From assembly GCF_005405925.1 (NCBI RefSeq), contig NZ_BJHV01000001.1, forward strand, positions 7,130,001-7,194,000: a stretch of 64,000 nucleotides of DNA, given 5' to 3'. This document shows positions 1-10,261 of the stretch, piece after piece. A model generated the notes under the pieces. That model had not been told where the DNA came from and ran no database searches. It worked only from the letters and a program-made list of their open reading frames with translations. Every line of letters starts with the position of its first letter. Position 1 is the first letter of the stretch. This DNA is from Streptomyces antimycoticus (GTDB lineage: Bacteria > Actinomycetota > Actinomycetes > Streptomycetales > Streptomycetaceae). The position numbers and the translations under genes are program-made.

Positions 1-771
1 GCCAGGCCCTGCACATTGCGGTGACCCCAGGAGTAGACGACCGATTGGGCGTCCGGATTGCGGGGCGCGGGCTCGCCGTCCGGAGTCATCCGCAGGATCT
101 TGCCGCCGAAGGAGTCCATGTCCTGGGCGAGCCCGCGGTCACCGGTCTCTCCCGTGCCGGCGTAGAGCATCTTGTCCGGGCCGAAGGCGATGCGGCCGCC
201 GTTGTGGATCGCGCCCTTGGGGATGCCCTTGAAGATCGTGTCCGGGGCGCCCAGCTGATCGCCCGCGGGGCGCTTGTCGTCGTACACCATGCGGACGATG
301 CGGTTGTCCGAGTCGGTGGTGAAGTACGCGTAGACCATGTGGTCCGCGCCGAAGTCGGAGGAGACCGCCAGCCCCAGCAGCCCGCCCTCACCGGCGGCGG
401 AGACGCCGGGGACGGACCCCACCTCGGTCTTCTTGCCCGTGTCCGCCGAGACCGTGAAGATCTTCCCGGTGTCCCGCGAGGAGACCAGCAGATCCCCGCC
501 GGGCAGCGGTGCGAGCCCCCAGGGGGAGTCCAGCTTCGTGGTGAGCGTGCGCACCACCTTCACCGAGCCCTTCGCGGGCGCCGCGGACTCCGTCGGCGAG
601 GGCGCGCCCGAGGAGCCCCCGCCGCCCGGCTTCGAGGGCGCGGACGAGCGGCCGCCCGGTCTGGTGATGCTGTCGCCGTCGGACGAGCAGCCCGCCACGA
701 GCAACACGGCGGCAGCGGCGACGAGTACAGAGGTCACGCGAGGACGTCGCACGGTCGGATTCCTCTCCATG
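1..771 (-). CDS. PQQ-type glucose/sorbosone dehydrogenase lipoprotein, C-terminus cut by window edge
   Basis: Read on the minus strand from the ATG at 771, the first 257 residues are present and the frame runs off the left edge. The N-terminus has basic residues, a hydrophobic stretch and the lipobox LVAGC (Cys28), so a lipidated extracytoplasmic protein is expected. A Ser/Gly/Pro linker follows. The propeller then begins with SPWGLAPLPGGDLLVSSRDTG and continues through GGLLGLAVS, HNGGRIAFGPD and MLYAGTGETGDRGLAQ, ending near YSWGHRNVQGLA. These are typical blade and calcium-site signatures of the glucose/sorbosone dehydrogenase family (periplasmic quinoprotein sugar oxidation). Substrate cannot be told from sequence. 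The family assignment is firm; the cofactor is inferred from the family. Confidence 0.85.
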
Positions 772-883
772 GGCACGTGTGCCGCGGCACGGCACTGATT
801 CTTATACACCGCTGCCCCACGCCGGGTTCCCATCCCCGAACCGGGCCTGGACCAGGCGCCCCCGGCCGCCCGCCCGCGGCGCC

Positions 884-1882
884 TCAGTCCCACGAACCCC
901 GCGCCGGCGGCAGCTCCGCGATCTCCGCGAGGTCCTCGTGCGAGAGCGGCACATCGGCCGCAGCGCAGTTCTCCGCCGCCCACCGCTCCCGCTTCGTCCC
1001 CGGCACCGGCACCACATGCGGCCCCTGCGCCAGCAGCCAGGCCAGGGCCACCTGCGCCGGGGTCACCTCGTCCCCGTGCCGCTGGGCGACCCGTCGCAGA
1101 CCGGCCACGATCGGCTGGTTCGCGGCCATCATCTCCGCCGTGAACCGCGGATGCCGGGCCCGCATGTCGTCCGGCTCGAAGCCCTGCCCCGGGGTCAGCG
1201 TCCCGCTCAGGAAGCCGTTGCCGAGCGGCATCGCCGCCAGGAAGCCCACCCCGCGCGAGGCGCACCACGGCACCAGCGCCTCCAGCGCATCGGGCGACCA
1301 CACCGACAGCTCCGCCTGTACACAGCTGACCGGAAAGACCTGCTGGACCCGTTCCAGTTGGCGCACCGTGGCGTCGTGCATCCGCGCGCCCGACCTCCGC
1401 TGCGCCCGCGCACCCACGGCGCACAGCCCCAGCGCCCGCACCTTCCCTGCCGCGACCAGCTCCGCCATCGCGCCCCAGGTCTCCTCTATGGGCACCTCCG
1501 GGTCGGCCCGGTGCAGCTGGTAAAGGTCGATCACATCCGTCTGCAGCCGGCGCAGCGAGGCGTCGCAGGCCCGTTTCACATAGCCGGGCCGCCCGTTGGC
1601 CACGATGTGCTGCTCGCCCACCAGCAGTCCGCATTTGGTGGACACGAAGGCGTCCGCCCGCCGCTCCTTGAGCACCCGCCCCACCAGCAGCTCATTGGTG
1701 AAGGGGCCGTACATGTCCGCGGTGTCCAGCAGGCTCGCGCCCGAGTCGAGCGCGGTGTGCACGGCGCGCACCGAAGTCTCGCCACTGCGCTGCGAAGCGG
1801 TGTATGCCCAGCTCATCGGCATGCATCCCAGGCCGATCGCACCCACTTCGAGCGCCGCCGCTCCGATTTTCCTGCGCTTCAC
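884..1882 (-). CDS. aldo/keto reductase
   Basis: The 332-aa product is an NADPH-dependent aldo/keto reductase of the TIM-barrel family, probably cytosolic. The catalytic tetrad is visible: Asp53 and Tyr58 in LLDTADMYG, Lys83 in VSTKCGL, and the His of DLYQLHRADPEVPIEETW. The cofactor-binding end carries VVPVPGTK near the C-terminus. The GTG at 1882 is preferred because the protein then starts directly at KRRKIGAAALEVGAIGLGCM and has the usual family length. An in-frame ATG at 1960 would overlap the start of the divergent gene at 1959 and add 26 non-conserved residues. The 76-bp divergent gap must hold both promoters. Substrate unknown. Confidence 0.88.
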   Translation of the reverse strand: MKRRKIGAAALEVGAIGLGCMPMSWAYTASQRSGETSVRAVHTALDSGASLLDTADMYGPFTNELLVGRVLKERRADAFVSTKCGLLVGEQHIVANGRPGYVKRACDASLRRLQTDVIDLYQLHRADPEVPIEETWGAMAELVAAGKVRALGLCAVGARAQRRSGARMHDATVRQLERVQQVFPVSCVQAELSVWSPDALEALVPWCASRGVGFLAAMPLGNGFLSGTLTPGQGFEPDDMRARHPRFTAEMMAANQPIVAGLRRVAQRHGDEVTPAQVALAWLLAQGPHVVPVPGTKRERWAAENCAAADVPLSHEDLAEIAELPPARGSWD

Positions 1883-1958
1883 CTCGCCTGACCCCTCCCG
1901 TTCCCTCGGACCCCAAACTAACCTCTGCAGGCCGCCGGTGATCGCATAGCCTCCTGGC

Positions 1959-2957
1959 ATGAGTGCAGATCACAGCGATACGTTCCGCCAGCACGATGCG
2001 ACTCAGGGTTCATCCGAAGCGCGCGACCTGGTGTGGCTGCCCATCCCGCCCGAGGAGATCGACGGCCTGCCCGACACCCTCGAATACGCCCACTGGGACG
2101 GCGGCCCCGACTTCCCCACCGATCCGGCGCGCTGCGCGTTCTACTGCGTCCCGTACATGAAGCCGCCGCAGGTGTGCACCCGTCCGCTGCCGGCCATGAC
2201 CAACCTGCGGGTGGTGCAGACCCTCAGCGCCGGAATAGACCACATCAAGCCCGCGCTGGCGGATCTCGCGCCCGGGGTGCGGCTGTGCAACGCACGCGGG
2301 GTGCACGACGCGAGCACCGCCGAGCTCGCCCTCACCCTCATCCTGGCCTCGCTGCGCGGTATCCCCGACTTCGTGCGGGGCCAGGACGCCGAGGAGTGGC
2401 GCTCCGGCTTCCGCCCCGCGCTCGCCGACAAGTCCGTACTGATCGTCGGCTACGGGGCCATCGGCAGCGCGATCGAGGACCGGCTTGTGCCCTTTGAGTG
2501 CGAGCGGGTGGCGCGCGTCGCGCGCTCCCCGCGCACGACCGAGCGCGGCCCGGTGCATCCGATCGACGAACTGCCCCGATTGCTTCCGGAAGCCGATGTG
2601 GTGGTGCTGGTGACCCCGCTCACCGAGGCCACCCGCGGCCTGGCCGGGGCGGAGTTCCTGTCGCGGATGAAGGACGGGGCGCTGCTGGTGAACGTCTCCC
2701 GTGGTGGGGTCGTGGACACCAAGGCCCTGCTCACCGAGGTGGAGTCGGGCCGGCTGCGGGCCGCGCTCGATGTGACCGACCCCGAACCACTGCCCGCCGG
2801 GCATCCGCTGTGGCACGCTCCAGGGGTGCTCATCTCCCCGCATGTGGGCGGCCCCACGTCGGCCTTCCTCCCGCGCGCCAAGCGGCTGTTGAGGGATCAG
2901 CTGAACCGCTTCGCACGCGGCGAGTCGCTGGCACATCTCGTCGCCACGACGGGGTAG
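1959..2957 (+). CDS. D-isomer-specific 2-hydroxyacid dehydrogenase
   Basis: This 332-aa protein belongs to the D-2-hydroxyacid dehydrogenase family (NAD(P)-dependent interconversion of 2-oxo and D-2-hydroxy acids). The N-terminal substrate domain has SAGIDHIKPALADLAPG. The Rossmann domain has the dinucleotide loop VGYGAIGSAIEDRL. The catalytic elements follow: the Arg region LVNVSRGGVVDTKAL, the Glu region ALDVTDPEPLP, and the His in ISPHVGGPT. The length is typical. It is transcribed divergently from the aldo/keto reductase, with 76 bp between starts, which hints at shared redox or carbonyl metabolism but does not prove it. The exact substrate (glyoxylate, hydroxypyruvate or other) cannot be assigned. 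Confidence 0.9.
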   Translation: MSADHSDTFRQHDATQGSSEARDLVWLPIPPEEIDGLPDTLEYAHWDGGPDFPTDPARCAFYCVPYMKPPQVCTRPLPAMTNLRVVQTLSAGIDHIKPALADLAPGVRLCNARGVHDASTAELALTLILASLRGIPDFVRGQDAEEWRSGFRPALADKSVLIVGYGAIGSAIEDRLVPFECERVARVARSPRTTERGPVHPIDELPRLLPEADVVVLVTPLTEATRGLAGAEFLSRMKDGALLVNVSRGGVVDTKALLTEVESGRLRAALDVTDPEPLPAGHPLWHAPGVLISPHVGGPTSAFLPRAKRLLRDQLNRFARGESLAHLVATTG

Positions 2958-3114
2958 ACATGCCTCTGGCAGCACATACAGGCACCGATTGACTCCACTG
3001 CGTATACACAACGCCGTAGTCGGTTACGGACCGTAGATGGCCTATGTCCCTGAGTGACCAGTCTGGTGTATCGTCCCGAGCGGGGGCTGCGCCACTGACC
3101 TGACGGCGTCAGCG

Positions 3115-6100
3115 ATGGACCGGAACTCGAGGGGGGCGACGGGCGATGTATGGCCGATGGACCGACAACCCGACGCAGCTCAGGCGTCGACCGCGACATT
3201 TCCGCGCAGCCGCGCGGATCTCCAACTCGATGAGGCCCACGGGGATACCGCTCCCGGGGTCCCCGCGGCGCCAGTGGTCCGCCACGCAGTGGATGGCAGT
3301 CCAGTGAGCGCCACGGGAGCGGTGCTCGCGCGGCCGTCGGTCTCCGGCGGCGGTGCCGGGCTGTTGCCGCAAGTGGTCCTCGCCCTGATCTGCGGCGGCT
3401 ATGCGGCGGGTGCGATCCTCGGCTGGGGATCGACCCAACTCGCCCTCTTCATGGGTGACTTCGGGCTGAGCGCGGCAGCGCTCGCCGCCGCGCTGTCCTG
3501 TCTGTGGCACGGCCGCCGGCATGCCGGCCGACTGCGCCCGGCCTGGCTGCTGTTCGCCGCCTCCTCGGCCATGGCCGCGCTGGGGAACGCCGTATGGGGC
3601 TGGTACGAGGTGGTGCTCGGCCACCCCGTACCGACCCCGTCCGCCGCCGACTTCTGCTTCCTGCTCTTCGCCCCGCCCGCCATCGTCGGGATGCTGGTGC
3701 TCGCCAAGCGCCCCACCAGCCGGGCCCGGTGGATCTGCCTGGGGCTGGACGCCTGGCTGATCGCCGGATCGCTGGTGACCCTCTCCTGGAGCCTCGCGCT
3801 CGCCCACACCGGGCAGTTCGGCGGGGACGGCGCCTCCGTGGCCCGCGGGGCCCTGGCGCTCGCCTATCCGCTGCTGGACATCGTGCTCGTCAGCATGGTG
3901 ATCGTGCTCCACTTCCGGCGCTCGACGGGCAACCGCTCCGCGGTCAACACCGCGATCGCCGCCTTCGCGCTCACCGTGCTGTGCGACGCGCTGTTCACCT
4001 CACCGCTGCTGCGCGAGCACTACCGCTCCGGGCAGATACTCGACGCCGGATGGTTCGCCGGTTCCGCGCTGCTGGCCTACGCCCCGTGGGTGGCCCGCCG
4101 CGAGGCCGCCCAGGAGCCGCCGTCGGCGCGCCGTCCCGCGCAGCAGAGCGTCCCCATCGCGGGCTCGCTCGCCGCACTCGCGCCGTATCTCGCCGCCGCC
4201 GTCTGCACCCTGGGGGTCCTGTTCAACGTGATGGACGGCCGGCCGATCGACGGGGTGGTGCTCTCCACCGCCTGCGCGGTCGTGCTCGCGCTCGTCGTCC
4301 GACAAGCGATCATGCTGATGGACAACATCAGGCTCACCCAGGAGCTCGCCGAGAAGGAGAACCACTTCCGCTCCCTGGTGCAGAGCTCCAGCGATGTGAT
4401 CATGATCGCCGCACCCACCGGAATCCTGCGCTACGTCAGCCCGGCCGCCACCGGGGTCTACGGCCGCGACGCGGACGAGATGGTCGGCTCCGAGCTGGCC
4501 TCCCTCATCCACCCCGAGGACCTCGGATCGGTGGTCCACGAGGTCCGCCGGTTCCTGGCCGCCTCACCGGGCGAGGAGCCCACGACGCGCATCGAGTGCC
4601 GCTTCCGCTCCGGCTCCGGCGACTGGCTCAACGTGGAGTCCACGATCAACCGCCACCACGGCGGGCTGATCTTCAACAGCCGCGATGTCACCGAGCGGGT
4701 CCGGCTCCAGGCCCAGCTGCAGCACAACGCCGAGCACGACCCGCTCACCGATCTGCCCAACCGCGCCCTGTTCACCCGGCGGGTCCGGCATGCCGTCGGA
4801 GGCCGCCGCCGTACGGACGCCGGCACCGCCGTGTTCTTCATCGACCTCGACGGCTTCAAGGCGGTCAACGACACCGTCGGCCACCACGCCGGTGACGAGC
4901 TGCTCGTCCAGGCCGCCCGCCGGCTCCAGGAGTCCGTGCGGTCCGGGTCCGGCGACTGCGCGGCCCGGCTCGGGGGCGACGAGTTCGCCGCCCTCATCAT
5001 CGGCGACGGCGACGGGGCGGGGGACGTGGGCGCCCGCGAGCAGCGCATCATGGAGATCGCCGACCGGCTGCGGGTCCGGCTCTCCCAGCCCTACCGGGTC
5101 GAGGGCGGCACCGAGGTCCGCGTGGCCGCCAGCATCGGCGTCGCCTTCGCCGAGCCCGGCACCAGCCCCGGCGCCTTGATGCGCAACGCCGACCTGGCGA
5201 TGTACCGCGCCAAGGCCGCGGGCAAGAACCGCGTCGAGCTGTACGCACCGCAGATGCAGGCCGAGGTGGCCCGTCGAGCGGAGGTCGCCACCAGACTCCG
5301 TGCCGCCCTGCACGACGGGGAGTTCGTGCTGCTGCACCAGCCCGTCGTCGAGCTGACCAGCGGCCGGATCACCGCGGTCGCGGCGCAGGCCCGCTGGCGC
5401 TCGGCCCAGGGGATCCTGTTCACCCCCGCCGAGTTCCTCCGGGTCGCCGACAACGGCCGTGGGGGCGGCGAGGACACGGCCCGCACCGCCGAGCTGTCCC
5501 GCTGGATGCTGGAGGCCGCCGTCGAGCAGGCCGCCCAGCGGCGCCGCGACGGCCACCCGGTCCCGGTCTGCGTACGGCTCCCCGCGAGCCGGCTGGTGGA
5601 CAAGTCGTTGCCGCCCAAGGCCGTGGAGACCCTGCTGGCCCGCCATGGGCTGCCGTCCGGCGCGCTGATCCTGGAGCTGACCGACAGCGATCCACGGGTG
5701 CCGCTCGACGAGCTCGAGCACCGCCTCGGCGCGCTGCGCCGCCTGGGGGTGCGGATCGCCCTGGACGGCTTCGGCAGCGGCTATGCCGCGATCAGGGCGC
5801 TGCGCAGGCTCCCCATCGATGTGCTGAAACTGGACCCCGGGCTGGTCGAGGGCGTGGTCGAGTCCTCACGGCTCCACAAGATCACCGCTGGGCTGCTGAG
5901 GATCGCCGGAGACCTCGGAATGCAGTCCATCGCAGAGGGGGTGGAGTTGCCCGAGCAGATCGTCACCCTGCGCGGTATGGGATGCACCCACGCCCAAGGG
6001 GCGGCCTTCAGCGGACCGCTGGACGAGCACCGGCTGCGCCGGGCCCTGCTGCGCGGCGGCTATCCCGTCCCCCGCTCGGAGCCGCCGCTGCTCGTCGGCG

Positions 6101-6225
6101 GCGCCCTGCCGATCCGGCACGGCGGGCACACCGGCCATGGCGGCTCCCATGGTCCGCGCCGTACGGAGCCGCACACCCACCCGCCGACCCGCTCAAATAC
6201 TGAGACGCCCGTCCCACCCACTTGA
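3115..6225 (+). CDS. cdgE: membrane PAS-GGDEF-EAL cyclic-di-GMP protein (CdgE type)
   Basis: The protein is up to 1036 aa. Several hydrophobic segments fill roughly residues 80-400. A PAS domain follows (about 414-530, HFRSLVQSSSDVIMIAAPTG), then GGDEF (about 539-715) and EAL (about 725-1000). The GGDEF signature is intact at residues 620-624 (RLGGDEF), so cyclic-di-GMP synthesis is plausible. The RxxD inhibitory site five residues upstream reads GSGD and lacks the Arg. The EAL signature is AAQ at 756-758 in place of EAL, and the DDFG loop is DGFG, so phosphodiesterase activity is unlikely. The name is by recalled synteny with SCO5511 next to ilvB. The start is uncertain: ATG 3115, ATG 3157 (after a GAGGGGGG run) or GTG 3304. 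A weak BldD-like inverted repeat lies at 3024-3036. Confidence 0.88.
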   Translation: MDRNSRGATGDVWPMDRQPDAAQASTATFPRSRADLQLDEAHGDTAPGVPAAPVVRHAVDGSPVSATGAVLARPSVSGGGAGLLPQVVLALICGGYAAGAILGWGSTQLALFMGDFGLSAAALAAALSCLWHGRRHAGRLRPAWLLFAASSAMAALGNAVWGWYEVVLGHPVPTPSAADFCFLLFAPPAIVGMLVLAKRPTSRARWICLGLDAWLIAGSLVTLSWSLALAHTGQFGGDGASVARGALALAYPLLDIVLVSMVIVLHFRRSTGNRSAVNTAIAAFALTVLCDALFTSPLLREHYRSGQILDAGWFAGSALLAYAPWVARREAAQEPPSARRPAQQSVPIAGSLAALAPYLAAAVCTLGVLFNVMDGRPIDGVVLSTACAVVLALVVRQAIMLMDNIRLTQELAEKENHFRSLVQSSSDVIMIAAPTGILRYVSPAATGVYGRDADEMVGSELASLIHPEDLGSVVHEVRRFLAASPGEEPTTRIECRFRSGSGDWLNVESTINRHHGGLIFNSRDVTERVRLQAQLQHNAEHDPLTDLPNRALFTRRVRHAVGGRRRTDAGTAVFFIDLDGFKAVNDTVGHHAGDELLVQAARRLQESVRSGSGDCAARLGGDEFAALIIGDGDGAGDVGAREQRIMEIADRLRVRLSQPYRVEGGTEVRVAASIGVAFAEPGTSPGALMRNADLAMYRAKAAGKNRVELYAPQMQAEVARRAEVATRLRAALHDGEFVLLHQPVVELTSGRITAVAAQARWRSAQGILFTPAEFLRVADNGRGGGEDTARTAELSRWMLEAAVEQAAQRRRDGHPVPVCVRLPASRLVDKSLPPKAVETLLARHGLPSGALILELTDSDPRVPLDELEHRLGALRRLGVRIALDGFGSGYAAIRALRRLPIDVLKLDPGLVEGVVESSRLHKITAGLLRIAGDLGMQSIAEGVELPEQIVTLRGMGCTHAQGAAFSGPLDEHRLRRALLRGGYPVPRSEPPLLVGGALPIRHGGHTGHGGSHGPRRTEPHTHPPTRSNTETPVPPT

Positions 6226-6251
6226 CACTCGATATGCGCCGGGGGGAGGGT
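6222..6251 (+). promoter_or_regulatory. promoter of the ilvB leader transcript
   Basis: A consensus -35 TTGACA at 6222-6227 is followed after 18 bp by GAGGGT at 6246-6251, seven bases before the leader-peptide ATG. This is the usual geometry of a leaderless Streptomyces promoter. The -35 overlaps the stop codon of the upstream cyclic-di-GMP gene. Inferred from sequence only. Confidence 0.6.
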
Positions 6252-6258
6252 CGGAGCC

Positions 6259-6300
6259 ATGCGCACCCGAATTCTCGTACTTGGACAGCGCGTCGGCTGA
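6259..6300 (+). CDS. ilv leader peptide MRTRILVLGQRVG
   Basis: This 13-residue reading frame carries consecutive Ile-Leu-Val-Leu codons (ATT CTC GTA CTT) and stops immediately before a hairpin series and a strong intrinsic terminator. That is the arrangement of a ribosome-mediated attenuation leader sensing branched-chain aminoacyl-tRNA. Comparable ilvB leader peptides have been described in actinobacteria by comparative genomics. ATT and GTA are rare codons in this GC-rich genome, which should sharpen ribosome stalling. No Shine-Dalgarno sequence is expected, because the ATG lies seven bases after the -10 box. Confidence 0.8.
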   Translation: MRTRILVLGQRVG

Positions 6301-6376
6301 GCAGGGCCCGTTGAAGCCCTGCGGACCCTCACCGGCGCGCTCCCCTCGCTTGCCTTACGGCACGAGGGGTTTTTTG
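6301..6376 (+). terminator. ilvB attenuator: pause hairpin plus intrinsic terminator
   Basis: The first stem, GCAGGGC at 6301-6307 pairing with GCCCTGC at 6316-6322, begins right after the leader stop codon. The terminator stem is CCCCTCG at 6342-6348 with CGAGGGG at 6363-6369, followed by TTTTTT from 6370. The segment ACCCTC at 6325-6330 is complementary to the 3' arm of the terminator and is a candidate antiterminator. The terminator lies 70 nt upstream of the ilvB start, so it must act by conditional readthrough. Confidence 0.8.
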
Positions 6377-6449
6377 TTGCACCGGCACCCGGTGCACCGC
6401 CCGCCCTCACCCTCCCGCACCGAACCTCATCTTCGAGAAGAGAATGCCG

Positions 6450-8300
6450 ATGACCGAGCAGGCCCCCGGGTCCCATCACCCCCAGCCTCGGCCCCGTAGC
6501 GGCGGACCGCAGTCCGCCCCCGTCGAGCACGTCACGGGCGCGCAGTCCCTCATCCGTTCCCTCGAGGAAGTGGGTGCGGACACCGTCTTCGGCATTCCCG
6601 GTGGCGCGATCCTCCCCGCCTACGACCCGATGATGGACTCCTCGAAGGTCCGGCATGTGCTCGTCCGCCATGAGCAGGGCGCGGGCCACGCCGCCACCGG
6701 TTACGCCCAGGCCACCGGCAAGGTCGGCGTCTGCATGGCGACCTCGGGCCCCGGCGCCACCAACCTGGTCACCCCCATCGCCGACGCCCATATGGACTCG
6801 GTCCCGATCGTCGCGATCACCGGCCAGGTGGCGTCCAAGGCCATCGGTACGGACGCCTTCCAGGAGGCGGACATCTGCGGCATCACCATGCCGATCACCA
6901 AGCACAACTTCCTGGTCACCAAGGCCGAGGACATCCCCCGCACGATCGCCGAGGCGTTCCACATCGCATCCACCGGCCGCCCCGGCCCGGTCCTGGTCGA
7001 CATCGCCAAGGACGCGCTCCAGGCGCAGACCACCTTCTCCTGGCCGCCGCAGCCCGATCTGCCCGGCTACCGCCCGGTCACCAAGCCGCACGCCAAGCAG
7101 ATCCGCGAGGCCGCCCGCCTGATCACCCAGGCCGAGCGCCCGGTGCTGTACGTCGGCGGCGGTGTGCTCAAGGCGCGGGCCACCGCCGAGCTGAAGGTGC
7201 TGGCCGAGCTGACCGGGGCGCCGGTCACCACCACCCTGATGGCGCTGGGCGCCTTCCCCGACACCCACCACCTCCACCTGGGCATGCCGGGCATGCACGG
7301 CACCGTCGCCGCCGTGACCGCCCTGCAGAAGGCCGATCTGATCGTGGCGCTCGGCGCCCGCTTCGACGACCGCGTCACCGGCAAGCTGGACTCCTTCGCC
7401 CCGTACGCCAAGGTCGTCCACGCGGATATCGACCCGGCCGAGATCGGTAAGAACCGCGCCGCCGACGTGCCCATTGTCGGAGACGCCCGCGAGGTCATCG
7501 CGGACCTGGTCGTCGCCGTCCAGGCCGAGCACGACGCGGGCCGCGCCGGTGACTACACCGGCTGGTGGGAGGACCTGAACCGGTGGCGGGAGACCTACCC
7601 GCTCGGCTACGACCAGCCCGCCGACGGCAGCCTCTCCCCGCAGCAGGTCATCCAGCGGATCGGGCAGCTGGCGCCGGAGGGCACGATCTTCGCCGCGGGC
7701 GTCGGCCAGCACCAGATGTGGGCCGCCCACTTCATCGACTACCAGACCCCCGCCACCTGGCTGAACTCCGGCGGCGCCGGGACGATGGGCTACGCCGTCC
7801 CGGCCGCCATGGGCGCCAAGGCGGGTGCCGATGGCCGTACGGTCTGGGCGATCGACGGTGACGGCTGCTTCCAGATGACCAACCAGGAGCTGGTCACCTG
7901 CGCGCTGAACAACATCCCGATCAAGGTCGCGATCATCAACAACGGCGCGCTGGGCATGGTCCGGCAGTGGCAGACCCTCTTCTACAACCAGCGCTACTCC
8001 AACACGGTCCTGCACTCGGGCCCCGACACCCCCGCCCAGCAGAACGGGGGCACCCGCGTCCCCGACTTCGTGAAGCTCTCCGAGGCCATGGGCTGCGTCG
8101 GGCTGCGCTGCGAGGACCCGGCCGACCTCGACGCCGTGATCGAGAAGGCCAACGCGATCAACGACCGCCCGGTGGTCGTGGACTTCATCGTCCACGAGGA
8201 CGCCATGGTCTGGCCGATGGTCGCGGCCGGCACCTCCAATGACGAGATCCTGGCGGCGCGCGACACCCGCCCGGACTTCGGCGACGGCGAAGACGACTGA
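6450..8300 (+). CDS. ilvB: acetolactate synthase large (catalytic) subunit
   Basis: This is the thiamine-diphosphate enzyme that condenses pyruvate with pyruvate or 2-oxobutyrate, the first common step to Val/Leu and Ile. In the 616-aa sequence, the ThDP-activating Glu lies in [15 protein letters not shown] (about residue 75). The FAD/central domain has [12 protein letters not shown]. The ThDP/Mg motif runs from [15 protein letters not shown] to [10 protein letters not shown] (about residues 468-505). The ATG at 6450 sits nine bases after GAGAAG; an ATG at 6444 is also possible but is closer to it than usual. The gene heads ilvB-ilvN, with 34 nt before ilvN, and is preceded by an attenuator. 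It has full family length and no defects. Confidence 0.97.
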   Translation: MTEQAPGSHHPQPRPRSGGPQSAPVEHVTGAQSLIRSLEEVGADTVFGIPGGAILPAYDPMMDSSKVRHVLVRHEQGAGHAATGYAQATGKVGVCMATSGPGATNLVTPIADAHMDSVPIVAITGQVASKAIGTDAFQEADICGITMPITKHNFLVTKAEDIPRTIAEAFHIASTGRPGPVLVDIAKDALQAQTTFSWPPQPDLPGYRPVTKPHAKQIREAARLITQAERPVLYVGGGVLKARATAELKVLAELTGAPVTTTLMALGAFPDTHHLHLGMPGMHGTVAAVTALQKADLIVALGARFDDRVTGKLDSFAPYAKVVHADIDPAEIGKNRAADVPIVGDAREVIADLVVAVQAEHDAGRAGDYTGWWEDLNRWRETYPLGYDQPADGSLSPQQVIQRIGQLAPEGTIFAAGVGQHQMWAAHFIDYQTPATWLNSGGAGTMGYAVPAAMGAKAGADGRTVWAIDGDGCFQMTNQELVTCALNNIPIKVAIINNGALGMVRQWQTLFYNQRYSNTVLHSGPDTPAQQNGGTRVPDFVKLSEAMGCVGLRCEDPADLDAVIEKANAINDRPVVVDFIVHEDAMVWPMVAAGTSNDEILAARDTRPDFGDGEDD

Positions 8301-8334
8301 GACCAGGACCGAGAGAAGAAGAGAGACCGAGCCC

Positions 8335-8859
8335 ATGTCCAAGCACACGCTCTCCGTCCTGGTGGAGAACACCCCCGGCATCCTCGCCCGGATCGCCGCC
8401 CTGTTCTCCCGCCGCGGCTTCAATATCGACTCGCTGGCCGTCGGCGTCACCGAGCACCCCGACATCTCCCGGATCACCATCGTGGTCAATGTCGAGGAGC
8501 TGCCGCTGGAGCAGGTCACCAAGCAGCTCAACAAGCTGGTCAACGTGCTGAAGATCGTCGAGCTGGAGGACGGCCAGGCGATTCAGCGGGAGCTCGTTCT
8601 GGTGAAGGTCCGCGCCGACAACGAGACCCGCTCCCAGATCGTCGAGATCGTCCAGCTGTTCCGCGCCAAGACCGTGGACGTCTCCCCGGAGGCCGTCACC
8701 ATCGAGGCCACCGGCAGCAGCGACAAGCTCGAGGCCATGCTCAGGATGCTGGAACCGTACGGCATCAAGGAGCTGGTCCAGTCCGGCACCATCGCCATAG
8801 GGCGTGGCGCCCGCTCCATCACCGACCGGAGCCTGCGCGCGCTCGACCGGTCCGCCTGA
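8335..8859 (+). CDS. ilvN: acetolactate synthase small (regulatory) subunit
   Basis: The 174-aa protein begins MSKHTLSVLVENTPGILARIAALFSRRG, the hallmark N-terminal ACT domain that binds the feedback inhibitor valine and activates IlvB. A second domain (about residues 85-170, RELVLVKVRADNETRSQIVEI) has the C-terminal ALS small-subunit fold. The ATG at 8335 is chosen because it starts exactly at the ACT domain and is preceded by a GAGA-rich ribosome site; the frame is open further upstream but that part overlaps ilvB. The subunit works in a complex with IlvB from the same transcript. Confidence 0.96.
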   Translation: MSKHTLSVLVENTPGILARIAALFSRRGFNIDSLAVGVTEHPDISRITIVVNVEELPLEQVTKQLNKLVNVLKIVELEDGQAIQRELVLVKVRADNETRSQIVEIVQLFRAKTVDVSPEAVTIEATGSSDKLEAMLRMLEPYGIKELVQSGTIAIGRGARSITDRSLRALDRSA

Positions 8860-8882
8860 CCCGCCCCACCAGCGGGGATCAT

Positions 8883-8909
8883 GGTCCGGCGCGCACCGCG
8901 CGCCGGACC
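8883..8909 (+). terminator. hairpin between ilvN and ilvC
   Basis: An 11-bp GC stem, GGTCCGGCGCG at 8883-8893 with CGCGCCGGACC at 8899-8909 and a five-base loop, lies in the 131-bp ilvN-ilvC gap. No T-run follows. It could be a partial terminator or an mRNA-processing and stability element that sets ilvC expression apart from ilvBN. Confidence 0.45.
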
Positions 8910-8978
8910 GTATGGCGAGACCCCGAAACCTTCACCCGCCCGCCCGTCATACGGTGGGAAGCACAACCCACACGCTAG

Positions 8979-9989
<1,011 letters not shown>

Positions 9990-10017
9990 CCGCGCCTGGC
10001 GGCGCGGCGGCCGTGCC

Positions 10018-10058
10018 CCGGGTGCGGCGGGGGTTCCCTGAACCCCCGCCGCACCCGG
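10018..10058 (+). terminator. terminator after ilvC
   Basis: The arms CCGGGTGCGGCGGGGGTT (10018-10035) and AACCCCCGCCGCACCCGG (10041-10058) form a perfect 18-bp stem with a five-base loop. It lacks a T-run, as is common for Streptomyces terminators, and ends the ilvBNC unit. Confidence 0.75.
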
Positions 10059-10261
10059 TTCGCGCTTTGTCCACCGCGCACCACCACGTGCGGGTGATCC
10101 TGCCGCAACGGCACATGACGTAGGCCCGACCGCCACTACACTCAACAACAGCAAGCGCGTCAGGCTCACAGCGTCGTGCGTCTTCCACGCGGCTGACCCC
10201 TTCACCGCCAGCGGCCGTCGGGACGGCCGTCCGCTGAGGACTAGTGAGGACTGAAGACCAC

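Noticed and set aside
3024..3036. TTACGGACCGTAG upstream of the cyclic-di-GMP gene as a BldD box.
   Set aside because: It keeps the AC-N5-GT spacing but misses the inner C/G positions of the BldD consensus as I recall it. Too weak to list as a site.
6060..8543. An 827-codon minus-strand open frame over ilvB.
   Set aside because: Its translation is a Val/Gly/Asp-rich shadow of ilvB with no domain, whereas ilvB on the plus strand is complete.
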